Below, in pieces: positions 5,108 to 5,122 of a stretch of DNA of 5,122 bases. The notes beneath the pieces were generated by a model. That model had not been told where the DNA came from and did not search any database. It was given only the letters and a program-made list of their open reading frames with translations. The translations under genes and the position numbers were made by a program. Origin of the DNA: Candidatus Woesearchaeota archaeon (GTDB taxonomy: Archaea; Nanobdellota; Nanobdellia; Woesearchaeales; BM511). Location of the stretch: NCBI GenBank assembly GCA_018221175.1, contig JAAOYE010000041.1:1-5122 (forward strand), in the 5' to 3' direction. Each line of letters starts with the position of its first letter. Within the stretch, counting starts at the first letter, position 1.

Positions 5108-5122
5108 CCTAACTTAAAATCA

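Overview
The window is archaeal. It encodes an archaeal aCPSF1/FttA ribonuclease, a 20S proteasome beta subunit with archaeal-type residues, the universal archaeal KH protein (Dim2/Pno1-like) and a Rio1 kinase. Several genes are preceded by archaeal BRE/TATA elements about 26 bp from the start, and one has a GAGGTGAT ribosome-binding site matching the archaeal 16S 3' end. The core genes are moderately AT-rich and the left accessory part is much more so. The lineage cannot be fixed from this sequence. A low-GC euryarchaeal or DPANN-type genome is a guess only.

Layout: almost everything is on the minus strand, so transcription runs right to left. At the right edge are rio1 (4379-5077) and, 21 bp downstream, the Dim2-like KH gene (3827-4357). 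Together they form a likely ribosome-maturation operon driven by a TATA box at 5100-5107. After a short promoter/terminator gap come psmB (3022-3663, possibly starting at 3699) and then aCPSF1 (1023-2915). From memory, this pairing recurs in other archaea. The space between psmB and aCPSF1 holds a duplicated start region and a possible 21-codon leader ORF ending one base before the aCPSF1 ATG.

Left of aCPSF1 is an accessory-looking stretch. It has an intergenic gap with two copies of a 9-bp motif exactly 40 bp apart, then an unreported-looking 42-codon gene (788-916) with a perfect ribosome-binding site and its own TATA box. Next is an AT-rich orphan gene of 206 codons (120-740) with its own, probably leaderless, promoter. 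At the far left, the last 35 codons of a plus-strand gene converge on it, with oligo-T tracts on both strands at the junction.

Functionally, the core genes serve small-subunit rRNA maturation (Rio1, Dim2-like), protein turnover (PsmB) and mRNA 3'-end formation/transcription termination (aCPSF1). I see no CRISPR array, tRNA, rRNA, transposon or recognisable defence system. The most distinctive signals are the small gene, the orphan gene, the paired 9-mer and the duplicated aCPSF1 start region.
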